64,000 bases of DNA from contig JALGPY010000014.1 of assembly GCA_023055425.1 (NCBI GenBank), positions 1,118,501-1,182,500 on the forward strand. Direction: 5' to 3'. Under the pieces are notes generated by a model. It saw only the letters and a program-made list of their open reading frames with translations. It was not told the DNA's origin and searched no databases. Shown in pieces: positions 1-11,100 of this stretch. Source of the stretch: Linanthus parryae (Eukaryota > Streptophyta > Magnoliopsida > Ericales > Polemoniaceae). How positions within the stretch are numbered: position 1 is the stretch's first letter; each line of letters opens with the position of its first letter. A program made the position numbers and the translations under genes.

Positions 1-95
1 GACCCATATCACTAAGGGGACAAACCAAATATATGGATTATCCTAACATCTTATCACTACATAGTCATTTCAAGAAAACTCGAGAAGATGACAGA

Positions 96-470
96 AAAAC
101 AAGTTGCTTTCGGGCTTACGAACACCAAAAAACCCCAACAGCACCCGAACACGGAAGCTAAAAAGCAACTGCAAACACGAAGAATAAGGAAAATAAGTTG
201 CTTTTGGGTTTATGCATACCGAAAACCCCCAAAAACAACCACCGCGGAAGCTAAAAGGCAACTGCGGACAAGAAGAATAAGGAAAATAAGTTGCTTCTAG
301 GCTTACACATACAGAAACCCCCAAAAAAGCAACTAACACGGAAGCTAAAGAGCAACTGCAGACATGAAGAACAAGGAAAATAAGTTGCTTCTGGGCTTAT
401 GCATACCGAAAACCCCATAAAGCAACTAACATGGAAGCTGAGACGCAACTGCAGAAACGTAGAATACGCT
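96..470. repeat. Tandem repeat, four ~93-bp units
   Basis: Four consecutive imperfect copies start near 96, 190, 283 and 377. Each opens with a block like AAATAAGTTGCTT, then a GGGCTTATGCATACCGAAA-type segment, an A/C-rich stretch, and ends with GAAGCTAAAAGGCAACTGC plus a GAAGAATAAGG-type tail. Short open frames across it simply follow the period and are not convincing as genes. Function unknown; a minisatellite or the repetitive part of a transposable element. Confidence 0.85.
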
Positions 471-931
471 AAAAAAAACTTGGTTTTAAACCTGTATCAG
501 CAGCTGTATAGCATTGCATCAAATCGCAACACATAAAATATTTAGTTCTCATCATAGCTTGCAAAGTAACACTTGAAGATTCATATTACAGCAACACTCC
601 TAGTTCTAGTTTGTACAAACACCAGCTTAATGGTGGTATCATATGTGTCCATCGATATGTAACTAGTGGATGGCAGCTAAATTACCTTGAATTGTTTTCG
701 ACAAACACCTTAGAAGTTAACTGGATTCAACAACACCTCTACTCTCACCTTTCTTTATACGCAAATCTAATCGTATGTGCCTGCTTCAAGAAAAGAAGTA
801 ATAGCTGTTAGTACAAAATCTTGATAGCATGCTACACAGACATACATTGCATAGCTTACGCGACAAAAGAAGATAAACATATGCTTGGTTCCTGAGATTT
901 CTGAAATAAACGGAGACAATACAAAGCTTAT
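471..931. other. No recognisable feature
   Basis: AT-rich sequence without a convincing coding frame, RNA gene or repeat that I can see. Confidence 0.5.
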
Positions 932-1120
932 GGGTGAGTTTGGTTTGACTTATTTGTCAAAAAAGTCTATGACAAAAAAGTGTAGAAAAAAGAGGAGTGA
1001 GTTTGGTGAAAAAGTAAATCCAATAAAAAAGTTCAGGAAAAGCTTCAAAAAACCAACATTTTGGACTTATAAGTCCAAATCCAATATTCCAGAACTGACT
1101 TAAAAGCTGCTTGCTTAACT
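932..1120. mobile_element. MITE-A copy, right end degraded
   Basis: Opens with GGGTGAGTTTGGTTTGACTT, the terminal sequence of the MITE-A family also found at 10676-10939 and 15256-15562. The inside has the same GACAAAAAAGT and GTTTGGTGAAA blocks and the GACTTATAAGTCC block. The right terminal repeat is only partly recognisable (AAAGCTGCTTGCTTA). Confidence 0.7.
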
Positions 1121-1834
1121 ATAGAAATCTTGATTTGTCATGAACAACAAGCACTAGTAGCATTCGTCTATCCTCGCGTTTTCTTTTGAGAAGCAAGAGG
1201 AATTATATATACCTCTTGTTTCGAGAAACTACCTGTGCAAAGAAAGACTAAGAATTGAGCTTTTCGGGAGAGAGAATTATCTGAATGAATTAATTAGATC
1301 AATGTTCTCAACATTACAGACTTATACTAAATACAATGTTTTGCCCTAAGGGCAATAATGCAAATACTCAAAACTATGGGTGTCCTACAGTTAAAATACG
1401 AGACTTATCTAGTTCTCTGGTATCCCCTACTTATCAGGATGTGTATCACTTAAATTCTACATCATCTAAACACATTCTCTGCCATTTATCTTCCTCTGCA
1501 CTTCATACTAAAAAACTAATTTGTTATTATAAGGATATAGCACACTTCTTGCTCCCCTTGCCCTTTCCCGAATAAACAAATATTCAGATGAATCACACAC
1601 AAATCGAGATATAGGTCACATATACACTTTGACTAGATCAAAAATGTTGCTTGTGTGCAGAATTATTTGCCAATTATGTTACTCTACTGCATACTGTGTT
1701 CCAGTTTGTTATTAATTAAGAAGGATAACATGGATACTTCTTGCTCCCTATGCCTTCTCCGACGAATATGTACAGGTTTCAGATGAAAAAAAAAGGACAA
1801 GAACATCATACCAGATGCAAGAAGAAGCTCCAAC
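1121..1834. other. 3' flank of the heat stress factor gene
   Basis: Lies downstream of the minus-strand stop codon at 1835-1837 and should contain the 3'UTR, probably within about 1640-1834. A short diverged direct repeat is visible: ACTTCTTGCTCC at about 1544 and 1736, each followed by a TTCAGATGAA block. No second gene seen. Confidence 0.5.
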
Positions 1835-4667
1835 TCAACCCACTTGCTCCACCATATCCATCCCACGACCAGCCATTGAATCATTCGCCATCAGATTCTT
1901 CAGCTCCTGAACAATCATGCACGGGTCCTCCCCTTTGTTCTCTTCTGTTTCAGCCTCATTCCCAATGATCAGATCATCGTCTAGTAATTTCTCCCACAGG
2001 ATAAAGTTCTCTGAATCATGGCCATCAAGTACAGGAGTAGCATCATTCTTCAGGATATGACTATCTTCCTCGTCAGATGAATCGGAGATCAGAGTTGTCA
2101 TTTCCTGGTTCTGCGCATTACTGATTGAGTTCTTAACCTTTTCTTCAGCAACTAGACGCGGCTTTTTAGCAATGTGGCCATTACTGAGCTCCTTCTTCTG
2201 CTTCAGAAGCTGTACGAACCGATCGAGAAAGGCTGGGCTGGTGAATGCTTTCGACACGAATACTATAAGTTGCTTTTGCTTCATCTCAGCACTCACCATT
2301 TGCTCTCTGGTGGCAGCCAGATGAAAATCAGTGCTCTCTTGTTGTTCTTTCAGCTTCTTGATTTCTGTTCTTATCTCTTTCGCGGCGTGTCGAAGTGTGT
2401 CTAACTCAGCTTCTGTTTCCATAATAGCTTGATTGAAACAACGCCTCCCGGATCCTTGTTGATGTGGAGCTTGGGAAGAATGCGCCCTCCTTTTGATTGT
2501 CTTCAACAAGTCCTTTTTCCCTTTTTGAAAACCGACATTAGAGAATTCATATCTGTCTGGATCGATCTTCTTAAAACCCTACAAAATCATGCCAAAACAA
2601 AGCCAGTGAGTTGCGAAATGACACAACACAATCACAGACTACCAAAGGCCATATCCAGTTCGAGGAAGACAGTGATCAGACATTGAAATAGCCATAAAAG
2701 AACATGTACAGAAGACAACACGATCAATAACCCGTAAAAAGCCTATTTAGAGAGGTTTCAAAGGCATTTGACAATACAATACAATTATACAAACAGTGAA
2801 CACTCGTTTCCTGAGGCAATGGCAGAGACAAATACAAATGTATTAGGGAGAGATGTTAGGTACAACCATCATAAACCCTACTAGAGATTATATCATACAC
2901 AAAACCCAGGTGGAATCCAGTCCCAAATGCAGAAGATGAGCCTACCATATACATATATGAACATTCAAATGCAGACACAAAGGCACAAACATGTGTTGAT
3001 GGTAGAAGGAGGTGAGATAAACCCATCATAAACCGTAAAAGACTATTATACACAAACCCAGATGGAATGCAAACCCATCATACCCTAAAGACTATTATAC
3101 ACAAAACCCAGATGGAATTCAACCCCAAATGCAGAAGATGAGCCTACCATACACGATTGAGAACATTCAAATGCAGACACAAAGGCACAGACACCTGTTA
3201 ATGGTATTAGGGAAGGAGGCCCATCATAAACCGTAAAAGACTATTATACACAAAACCCAGATGTAATTCAATCCCAACTGCAGAAGATGAGCCTACCATA
3301 TACGAATAAGAACATTCAAATGCAGACACAAAGGCACAGACATATGTTAACGGTATTAGGGAAGGAGGTGAGATAAACCCATCATAAAAACTGTATAGGA
3401 CTACTATTATACACAAAACCCAGATGGAATACGATCCCAAATACAGAAGACGAGGCTACCATATACAAATATGAACATTCAATTCTAGAGGCAATGGTAA
3501 TGGCACAGATACAATAATAGTTTAAGGCAAGAGGTGAGGTAAAATTCATCATAAACCCTAAGAGACACTATCATAAACAAAACCCAGAAGGAATACAATC
3601 CCAAATGCAGAAGATGAGCCTACACATACAAAGATGAACATTCAAATGCAGAGACAAAGGCACAGACACGTTACTAAAAGCATATAGAAACGAGAAGAGA
3701 TTACAACATAACCCAGTTGGGATAAACCCCAAATCAGATCATAAACCCTAAGAGAGACTATCACACATAAAACCCAGAAGGAATACAATCCCAACTGCAG
3801 AAGATGAGCCTACACATAACAAAGATGAACATTCAAATGCAAAGACAAAGGCACATACACGTTACTAAAAGCATTAGAAACGAGAAGATTACAACCAAAC
3901 CCATGTAGGATAAACCCCAAAACACAACATAAATAACCCCAGGGGACTCCAAAAGCTTCATATACAAACACCAATCACCCAAACCCAGAGAAATTCACAC
4001 ATATAAATAGCCGATTTAGCACAGAGAACAGATAAAACCCATTTGGGGGTTTTTTTTATTTTTTTTATTTTTTATTTTTTTTTGATAATTCCTACACATA
4101 CAAAGATGAACATTCAAGTGCAGAGACAAAGGCACAAACACGTTACTAAAAGTATCAGAAAATAGAAGATCACAACAAAACCCATGTAGGACAAACCCCA
4201 AATCACAACATACATAACCCCAGAGGACTTCAAAAGCTTCATATACAGACACTAATCACCCAAAACCCAGAGAAACCCACACACATAAACGTCAGATTTA
4301 GCAAAGAGAACAGATAAAAAATTAAAAACCCATTTGGGGAATTCAAAAATTGTGGGCTGCTCACATAGGTGTTCAATTGGCGAACGAAGCTGGAGAAGTT
4401 GCAGTGCTTGAAGTATTTAGGAAGAAGATTGCAAGAGAAGCTGTGATGGTCCCAGACAATGAAGCTCTTCCCAGTGAGACTCCACGAAATGGTCCGACTC
4501 GTTTCTGGGTCTTCAACTATTTCGTAAATCTTCTTCAGAAACGGAGGTGGACCCAATTCATGTAGCCCCTCCATGGGCTTCGGCGGTTCTTGTTTAGTTT
4601 GCTCCACAGTCACTGTTTTCTCCATTTCTGAAGGAGACCCAGTTGAATTCGTTGGATGATCTTCCAT
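1835..4667 (-). CDS. Class A heat stress transcription factor (HSF)
   Basis: Two coding exons, 4667-4365 and 2578-1835, joined across a 1786-bp intron (donor TAT|GTGAGC, acceptor GTAG|GGTTTTAAG), phase 0. The product is 348 aa. The intron sits inside the DNA-binding domain just after RQLNTY, the position conserved in plant HSF genes. Domains: winged-helix HSF DNA-binding domain about 42-135 ([37 protein letters not shown], then [12 protein letters not shown] from exon 2); HR-A/B coiled coil about 153-225 with the long inter-heptad spacing typical of class A; basic nuclear signal KKPRL at 239-243; AHA-type activation motif [12 protein letters not shown] at 293-304; possible nuclear export signal [10 protein letters not shown] near the end. 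It should trimerise in the nucleus and activate genes through heat shock elements. The subgroup (A2/A6/A7-like) is uncertain, so no symbol is given. Confidence 0.93.
2866..4310. repeat. Degenerate tandem repeat inside the HSF intron
   Basis: At least seven imperfect copies share GCAGAAGATGAGCCTAC followed by GAACATTCAAATGCAGACAC and AAAGGCACA. The first block recurs near 2930, 3131, 3281, 3443, 3607 and 3797; the 4094 copy keeps only the later blocks. Spacing is about 150-300 bp because the linkers vary. The repeat fills most of the intron. Short minus-strand open frames here repeat the same peptide and are not genes. Confidence 0.85.
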
Positions 4668-4899
4668 TGTTGTTCAGGGAGAGAAGGGGAATGGTTTGAG
4701 GAAATGGGTTTCTTGTGGGAGAGGCCAGAGAGAGGAGAGAGAGAGAGAGAGGGCAGGGAGGTGGTGGTGGTGCAGAGAGTGTGTTGTCTGGTGCCATTTG
4801 TAAGCTCAAAGGTGACAGGTATCACTAGTGTCCATATTTTCATAGAATTTTAGTTTTGACCTCCAACTTCTTACTCTCTTACAAATGATAAATCTTTTA
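4668..4899 (-). promoter_or_regulatory. 5' leader/promoter-proximal region of the HSF gene
   Basis: Immediately upstream of the HSF ATG (minus strand). Contains a GA/CT-rich stretch at about 4730-4752, common in plant 5' leaders. I looked for clear nGAAnnTTCn arrays and saw none, so heat-shock autoregulation is not supported by this stretch. A MITE begins at 4900, so the compact native promoter is short. Confidence 0.4.
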
Positions 4900-5223
4900 T
4901 GGCACGTTTGGTTTTCCGGACTATCCGTACTGGACTGGACTAAATTTTCCGGATAGAATTGGACTGGATTAGCTGAGCTATAATTAATAATGTGTTTAGT
5001 TTTGTGCAGTATTAATTCAGTATTAAGATATAAATAGTCTAATCCAGCTAATACCCTCATGTGAGAGGGTACTAATTTGGGGTATTAAACACCATCTTTT
5101 CACTATTTAGTACTGGTATTAAAATTAGTCCAGAAACAACCAAGCACAGTATTAACTAATACCTGGACTATATTTAGTCCAATCCTAGCTAATACCTCTA
5201 ATACTGAAAAACCAAACGTACCC
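4900..5223. mobile_element. Tourist-like MITE (MITE-E), 324 bp
   Basis: Ends are inverted: TGGCACGTTTGGTTTTCCGG at the left and AAAAACCAAACGTACCC at the right. It is flanked by TTA on both sides (4897-4899 and 5224-5226), as expected of PIF/Harbinger (Tourist) elements. A related element lies at 52042-52456. Confidence 0.75.
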
Positions 5224-5226
5224 TTA

Positions 5227-6297
5227 GTGCTTCAAAAGAGCATCATGTGGTACTCTACTTACCAATCACAATACACTATTTATACAAACTGTTAGTGGTT
5301 GACACATACTCATTGGTTGTAGAGATCTTTAATAATTGTGGCTATCTGTTAAGAAATAGTGTATTCCCTGTGCTTTAGTCTTCGTCTAGGCGAGAAGGGA
5401 GAATGTTTCACGAATAAGGAATGGGCTACTTGGATGCCATTTTGGATGCAGCTAGTCCAACCTCGTTTGTACCATCTTCGGATGGTCACTATGAATCGGA
5501 GACAGCCACCTAAATGTTATGAGCAACTGCCGATTGAAAGCCCTACTACTGCCCTACTAGAATACTTGGAAGGTCTCGTTTGCTGACCTTGGATTCGAAA
5601 ACCGGTGAGTGAGCCGCTGTCTTCACTTATGATATGGTTCTATATGTGAAGCAAGTACCTATGGTGAGGAGATCACGGGGAAGAGAAGGTAGTTGCTATT
5701 GCTGCAGCGAAGGTACTTCCTTTTCTTTTCTTTTTATTTAGATATGATTTATGTTGGCTTCGTTGGGGGGCTCGCGAGCGAACTACCTTCGACCATCCTA
5801 CCTATCAGAGCGGGTTAACTTGGTAATCAAGGAAAACGAATGGGGATCCCTATCAAAAATAAAGCCCATTGGCACTATTTAAGTTTTCATTCCCTTTGCT
5901 TGCGAACGCATAAGTGGAAGAGACAATACAATTAGTTAACATCAAGTATCTGCGTGGTAGGTTTGATTCAGTCGTGTAGATGGTAGCAAATGGAACTTGC
6001 TTTTCGATTATGATATTCTGAGTTGAGTGAAGTACAACTGGCAGCTACTACTCCTACCAAATTAATAATGTGAAAATGAATATGTGAAGAAAGCCATAAA
6101 AACGGATAAATGAACAAATCGCTTCTCGTTCTTGTAATCAATCTTCTCTTTCCTCTTCTAAGATGCCACTTCATCGGTCCTTTCGCTGGAGCATGCATCG
6201 TTGTGCTATGTGTGATTTGTAAGGAGACTTTCACAAACCGTGTGATTTGTAAGGAAAAATTTGTTAGTGCTCCAAAAGAGCACCACCTGGTGCCCCA
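5227..6297. other. ~1 kb segment between short direct repeats; possible organelle-derived insert
   Basis: The segment is bounded by similar ~35-bp sequences in the same orientation: TTAGTGCTTCAAAAGAGCAT near 5224 and TTAGTGCTCCAAAAGAGCAC near 6264. Inside (about 5360-6240) the sequence is GC-richer and lower in homopolymers than its surroundings, and contains short plus-strand open frames of which none match a family I know. The texture resembles plant mitochondrial intergenic DNA, but I cannot name a source locus. Confidence 0.3.
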
Positions 6298-6425
6298 CTA
6301 GCATTCGGGAGAATATTTTCCATCAACAACAATAAAAATTCACATTAATAAAGTTTAATTAATCTATCGAGGAAAGTCTTCACATTATTAATTATGAAAG
6401 TCTGTATGAAGGCATTCATTATCAA

Positions 6426-7790
6426 TGTAACACCCTATAATTTGTATAGGAGTCAATTTGTAATTAGTTCAAAATTTATGTTAGTTGTGTAAATTTCTTG
6501 TTCAGCAGTGGTGCTGACATATGCATAGCAGGGAAAATCTAAAATATGTTAATTCAAGTTGGGGAAAATTTACAATTTATGAGAAAAATGGGATAATTAT
6601 GTAATTAATGAAATTTGAATTTCTGGCTGCAACTTGGCCAACTTGAGATTACTGGAAGCTGTGGGGAACTTAGAGAGTGACCTAAAACATTGGGGCAAGA
6701 ATGAAATCTCCAGAACCATAATCTTCATCTAATTATATACTTATCCTAACTTTGGGGAAATTATAGATGTACCCCAATTTGTATGTGTGCCACTTGGCAT
6801 GCACATCTTGACACTCGCTTGAGAGGTGGTAGCACCTCTTCACCCGCTTCCAACATCTTGTTTGAATGTGTGTGAGTATCACCATTTTCTTCACCATCCT
6901 CTCAATCACCAGCATATCCACCATGCATACCACCACCTCCGCCAAGGAAACCACCTCTCATCCCTTTCAAATCTAAAACTGCTGCCAGTGGGAATGGAGG
7001 ATTACCCGGGGAACAAAACCCCTAAATCAAATGAGGGTTCATAAAAAATCACGTGAGAAAATTAAGTTTTAAGGTAAGAACACTGGCTTTGAGTTTTGGT
7101 TGATTTCTCTATCTCTGTGATGTTTCAATCCAATTAAACTTTTGATTTATGATATTGAGCCTTAGGCGAGCACGGCATGTACTAGGCGGGTTCTGAATCG
7201 CCAGATAACCTCAGGAATGTCGAAAACTTGGCACTAATTCTTCAGACTTTTATCATTACCGATGGGTGAAGGTAAAACCTTCAAAACTCAACAATTTTTA
7301 CTCGTTTTTGCATCTATGTAACCCATGGATCATGTACATGACGTTAGGAATCTAGAAATCGACCCAGAAACACATTTTACATGGTTTTGAATTTTTGATT
7401 CCGATTTCATGCTCCTCACCGACGAGAAAACTAGGCATGTTCAACCTACTGTATCTCCTTCATTAAGAATTGGTTTGGGAGATCTTATACTCAGTGGATT
7501 CTCTGTGTTGCCCTCTACAACATTCATGTTGACCAAAACATTTAATTTTACTTTAGCATGACTGAAATTGATCACGAAGTTGGTAAACATCTAATCCACA
7601 ATATCTCAATATGGGACGCAATATTATAATTCTCGCACCTTAATATGCTCGACGAGTACATCGAGTGTGCCCATTTACGTATCCCCTTAACTGGCTGCAC
7701 ACCGCCACGGATTCCTTGCGGAACCAGAGTTTGCTCTAATACCATTTGTAACAACCCGAGTCTATTACTTTCCCAACAACTTATTTACCT
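6426..7790. mobile_element. LTR-retroelement remnants
   Basis: A TGTAACACCC start typical of plant Ty3/gypsy LTRs is at 6426. Near 7600-7760 is TGGGACGCAATATT followed on the minus strand by TGGTATTAGAGC, close to the common tRNA-Met primer-binding sequence TGGTATCAGAGC. No gag or pol frame survives. A Gly-rich coding-like piece (GGGGGMHGGY) is readable on the minus strand near 6890-6955 but has in-frame stops. Borders are uncertain. Confidence 0.4.
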
Positions 7791-7894
7791 ATACCAGCAG
7801 ATAAAAATACTTTAAGTCTTGAAGGTGCTAGTAGAAACCCGTACTGTTTAGTATATACCACACATCTAATCTAATCATTGGGACATGATATTAC

Positions 7895-7985
7895 AGTAAG
7901 TGTCCCGAAGTTTGGCACACATAAGGGGTAAAAGTGTCATTATTAGGTCTTAGTGCCAAACTTGAGGGGGGTAAGAATGTCTTAT
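7895..7985. mobile_element. MITE-B fragment
   Basis: Contains AGTTTGGCACACATAAGGGG and AACTTGAGGGGGGTAAGAATGTC, which match the right half of the MITE-B family seen complete at 32509-32807. Confidence 0.6.
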
Positions 7986-8126
7986 TAGGTAGTAGCACAA
8001 AACATGATATCAAACGGATCTTTAAACGGGCCGGTTTCTGCCCGATTAGCATCTGCAAAACCCCGAAACCCAAACCCTTGGCTTCGTCTTCATCTTGGTT
8101 CAGAGAGAGAGAGAGAGCTGAAGAAG

Positions 8127-11100
8127 ATGGTGGTTCGGTTGAGGCTATCAAGATTTGGTTGCAAGAACAAACCCTTTTACAGGGTTATGGCCGCCGACAG
8201 CAGATCTCCCAGGGACGGCAAGCACTTGGAGGTTCTCGGATACTACAATCCTCTCCCAGGTCTCTCAATCCCTAAATTTGGTGTTTAATTGAGCTATTTA
8301 ACAACATAGTTGTTGGGTTTGTGTTTATGTTTCGTTTTCTAAACCAAAGTTGCTGTCTTTGATCAAACCCTTTATTTTCGTTTATCAGGGAAAAATCAGT
8401 GGAAAAACCCCAAATTTGGTGTTTAATTGAGCTATTTAACAACATAGTTGTTGGGTTTGTGTTTATGTTTCATTTTCTAAACCCAAAGTTGTTGTCTTTG
8501 ATGCAGGTCAAGATGGTGGCAAAAGGATGGGTATCAATTTTGACAGGGTGAAGTAAGTTTTTTCACTGTTTTGTTGCTTTTGGAGTTATTATTGTCTCTG
8601 CCTGTGATTGGGTTTTTGGTATCTCTATTTTTGTGAGAAGACGTCATGAAATGGGTGTGGATACTATCAAATTGCTGGATTTAGGGAGCATCGATTGATT
8701 GACTACTTAGTTGGGTGAATATGAACATGATAGGATCAAATTGTTGTGGAAATGAAGAAAGAAGTGATGATAAGAATAGTGATTTTGTTACTTGTTCATG
8801 GATTTGACAACCTGAGGTTGGCCATTGACTTCACTTCATTTGTAGTTTTTCGTAGGAATACTAATGAACAATGTAGAATGGAAAAATATCAATGTTTTTT
8901 TATATTATCAAGAAAGCATAAGTCTATAAAAAATGCTTTTCCTCTAAGTCATATAGTTATGGGAACCCTACAAACCTTGAATCCGCGATGCGGGATTATT
9001 TCTCCTTGTTCCGTCCTAAAGGGTATGCTTATCATCAAGAAGAATCAAAGGAAACCTGTAATACTGTTGATGGAATTCACTTGTAAAACATCCTTCCGTG
9101 GAATAGATCATAGGACCCAGAGTAGTCCATCATTGTGGAAGGAGATTCCTGGAAAGCCCTGATGGGAGTTGTTAGGGCAGTTGGCAGATGAAGCCTTATC
9201 CTGGAACATGTATGCAGTGTCAGTAAAGATGTTTGTAGGAGAAGTGATTGGGAAAATGCTTGTTGAAACTATTATACTACTGAATAAGGGCCATAAATTG
9301 ATTGACTACTCAGTTGGGTGACGAAGAACATGTTTGAATGAAACGGTTGTCGACGCAAAGGGAGAGTGATGATAAGAAGCTGTCTTTACTTGTTATTGGG
9401 TTAGATGACACTAGGTTGAAAATAAGCGGACAATGACCTCATTTGCAGTCTTTCATAGTACAAAAAGTGTATTACTTCACTAGTTATTTCTCGGCTTTCA
9501 AAATCAGACAAATGCACGTGCAACTTGGCTACCATTCGTCCGTATCCAAACACACAAGAAGCTACTACTTACATAAATAGAAGATAAAAAGTAGGAAAAT
9601 GGAGCACTTAGGCACTATCAACATATCCAAATCAGTTGGGGGTTTACCGCGTCTGTCCAAGATATCAATGAATACGCATAATGGAAACATTGTCAATGGC
9701 TTAGCTTGCCAGGTAGATTATTGAATGAGTGGTTGAAGTGAAGTGTTTTTGTCTCTCTCTCCTCATCTCAACCACATATTCTATAATCTATCCAATAATC
9801 TATCTTTCCCAAACTAGGCCATTGTTTATTAGGACAGGAAAGAAAAAAAAAAGCATAAATCTCTGGGAAGACTTGTCCTCTTAAGTAAAATTTTAATGGG
9901 AGTCCCGACAAAATGAGACCTTAAAGCTGGGTTTTCCACCCTAGGAGACATGCTTTTTACTAAGAAAAAACGCTGAAAAGGGAACTTGTAATATGTAGTA
10001 ACGGGATTGGCTTGTAAGATCTCCCTCTGTGAAATAGATGTCATAGGGCCTGGAGCAGTGCGTCATTATGAGAGGAGATTCCTTGAAAGCCATGATGAAA
10101 GTTGTCAGGACACCCAACAGATTAAACTTAACTAGAACCATATATATGTAGCGTCGTAAAAAAGATAATTAGAGGCTTGAATTTGTTTGGAAGTTTCTAG
10201 CGTTCTGAACCCGTCATAATTACACTGAGGAAATTGATAGTGTTCAGCTGATAAGACCAGGTATTTAGCAGCTGTAACTCAATCAGACATGAGATAAGAG
10301 GTCGTGAAGGGTCAGAGAAGGTTTAGTGTAGAAACAGAAAAGCAATTACCATCTTCAGTGCCTAGTTCCAACGTCTCTCTGGAGCCTGGTCCTCAGAATT
10401 TGACCTTTTCAGTCTCTCCTTTGACGTTCAGACAACGATTGATGTTTACTTTAATCTTTACCAAATATATACATTTTTGCCTTGTGTGATATTGCTTATC
10501 TTGTTCCCTCAAAGGTGGTATTTACCCATCATATACTTCTCGTAAACGAAAGCAACAGAAGTTTAGTCGCGGATCAAAGGAAAGGTAAGGTCGTCACTGT
10601 TTATGTGGGGAGGGAATCGAATCTATGGTCTTTTAAATCAAACCACAAGTCCCTACCTCCTAGTTTTTGTTATAGAGTGAGTTTGGTATGTCTTGTTTGT
10701 AGCTTAAGTCGACTTATAAGTATGTCGAAAAAGTCACTGACAAAAAAGTAGAAGAACAAAGATGTGTGTTTGGTGAAAGAATTTCTTAAAGAAAAGTAAC
10801 TTTAAAAACCCAACTTTCTCTACAACCTTTTTACACTATGGATTTATAAGTCCACGCCAAACATGACTTATAAGCTGAATTCAACTTATAATCCACAGTT
10901 GACTTCTAAGCTGCTTATAAGTCATTCCAAACTCACCCATAGTTGCTTCATATGGCCAATATGGTTTGAAAATCATAGGGCATTCCTGTGTAATATGACA
11001 ATGGTCAATAGGCAGATACCCTGAGAACAACTCCTCTGGTGTTGTAATTCTGATATCTCTTGAAAGAGATTAGAGACCCAGGTTGTTAATTGTCAATGAT

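Noticed and set aside
2174..2686. Plus-strand open frames opposite HSF exon 2
   Set aside because: They are the antisense of a conserved coding exon and have no family features.
2866..4310. CRISPR-like array
   Set aside because: Repeats are long, imperfect and unevenly spaced in a eukaryotic intron; no cas genes. It is a degenerate tandem repeat.
6733..7044. Glycine-rich protein gene
   Set aside because: A few Gly-rich codons on the minus strand are followed at once by stops and sit among LTR-retroelement debris.
8746..9162. A 138-codon open frame in bS16 intron 2 as a gene
   Set aside because: It lies in one copy of an old duplication, the other copy does not keep the frame, and the peptide shows no family feature.
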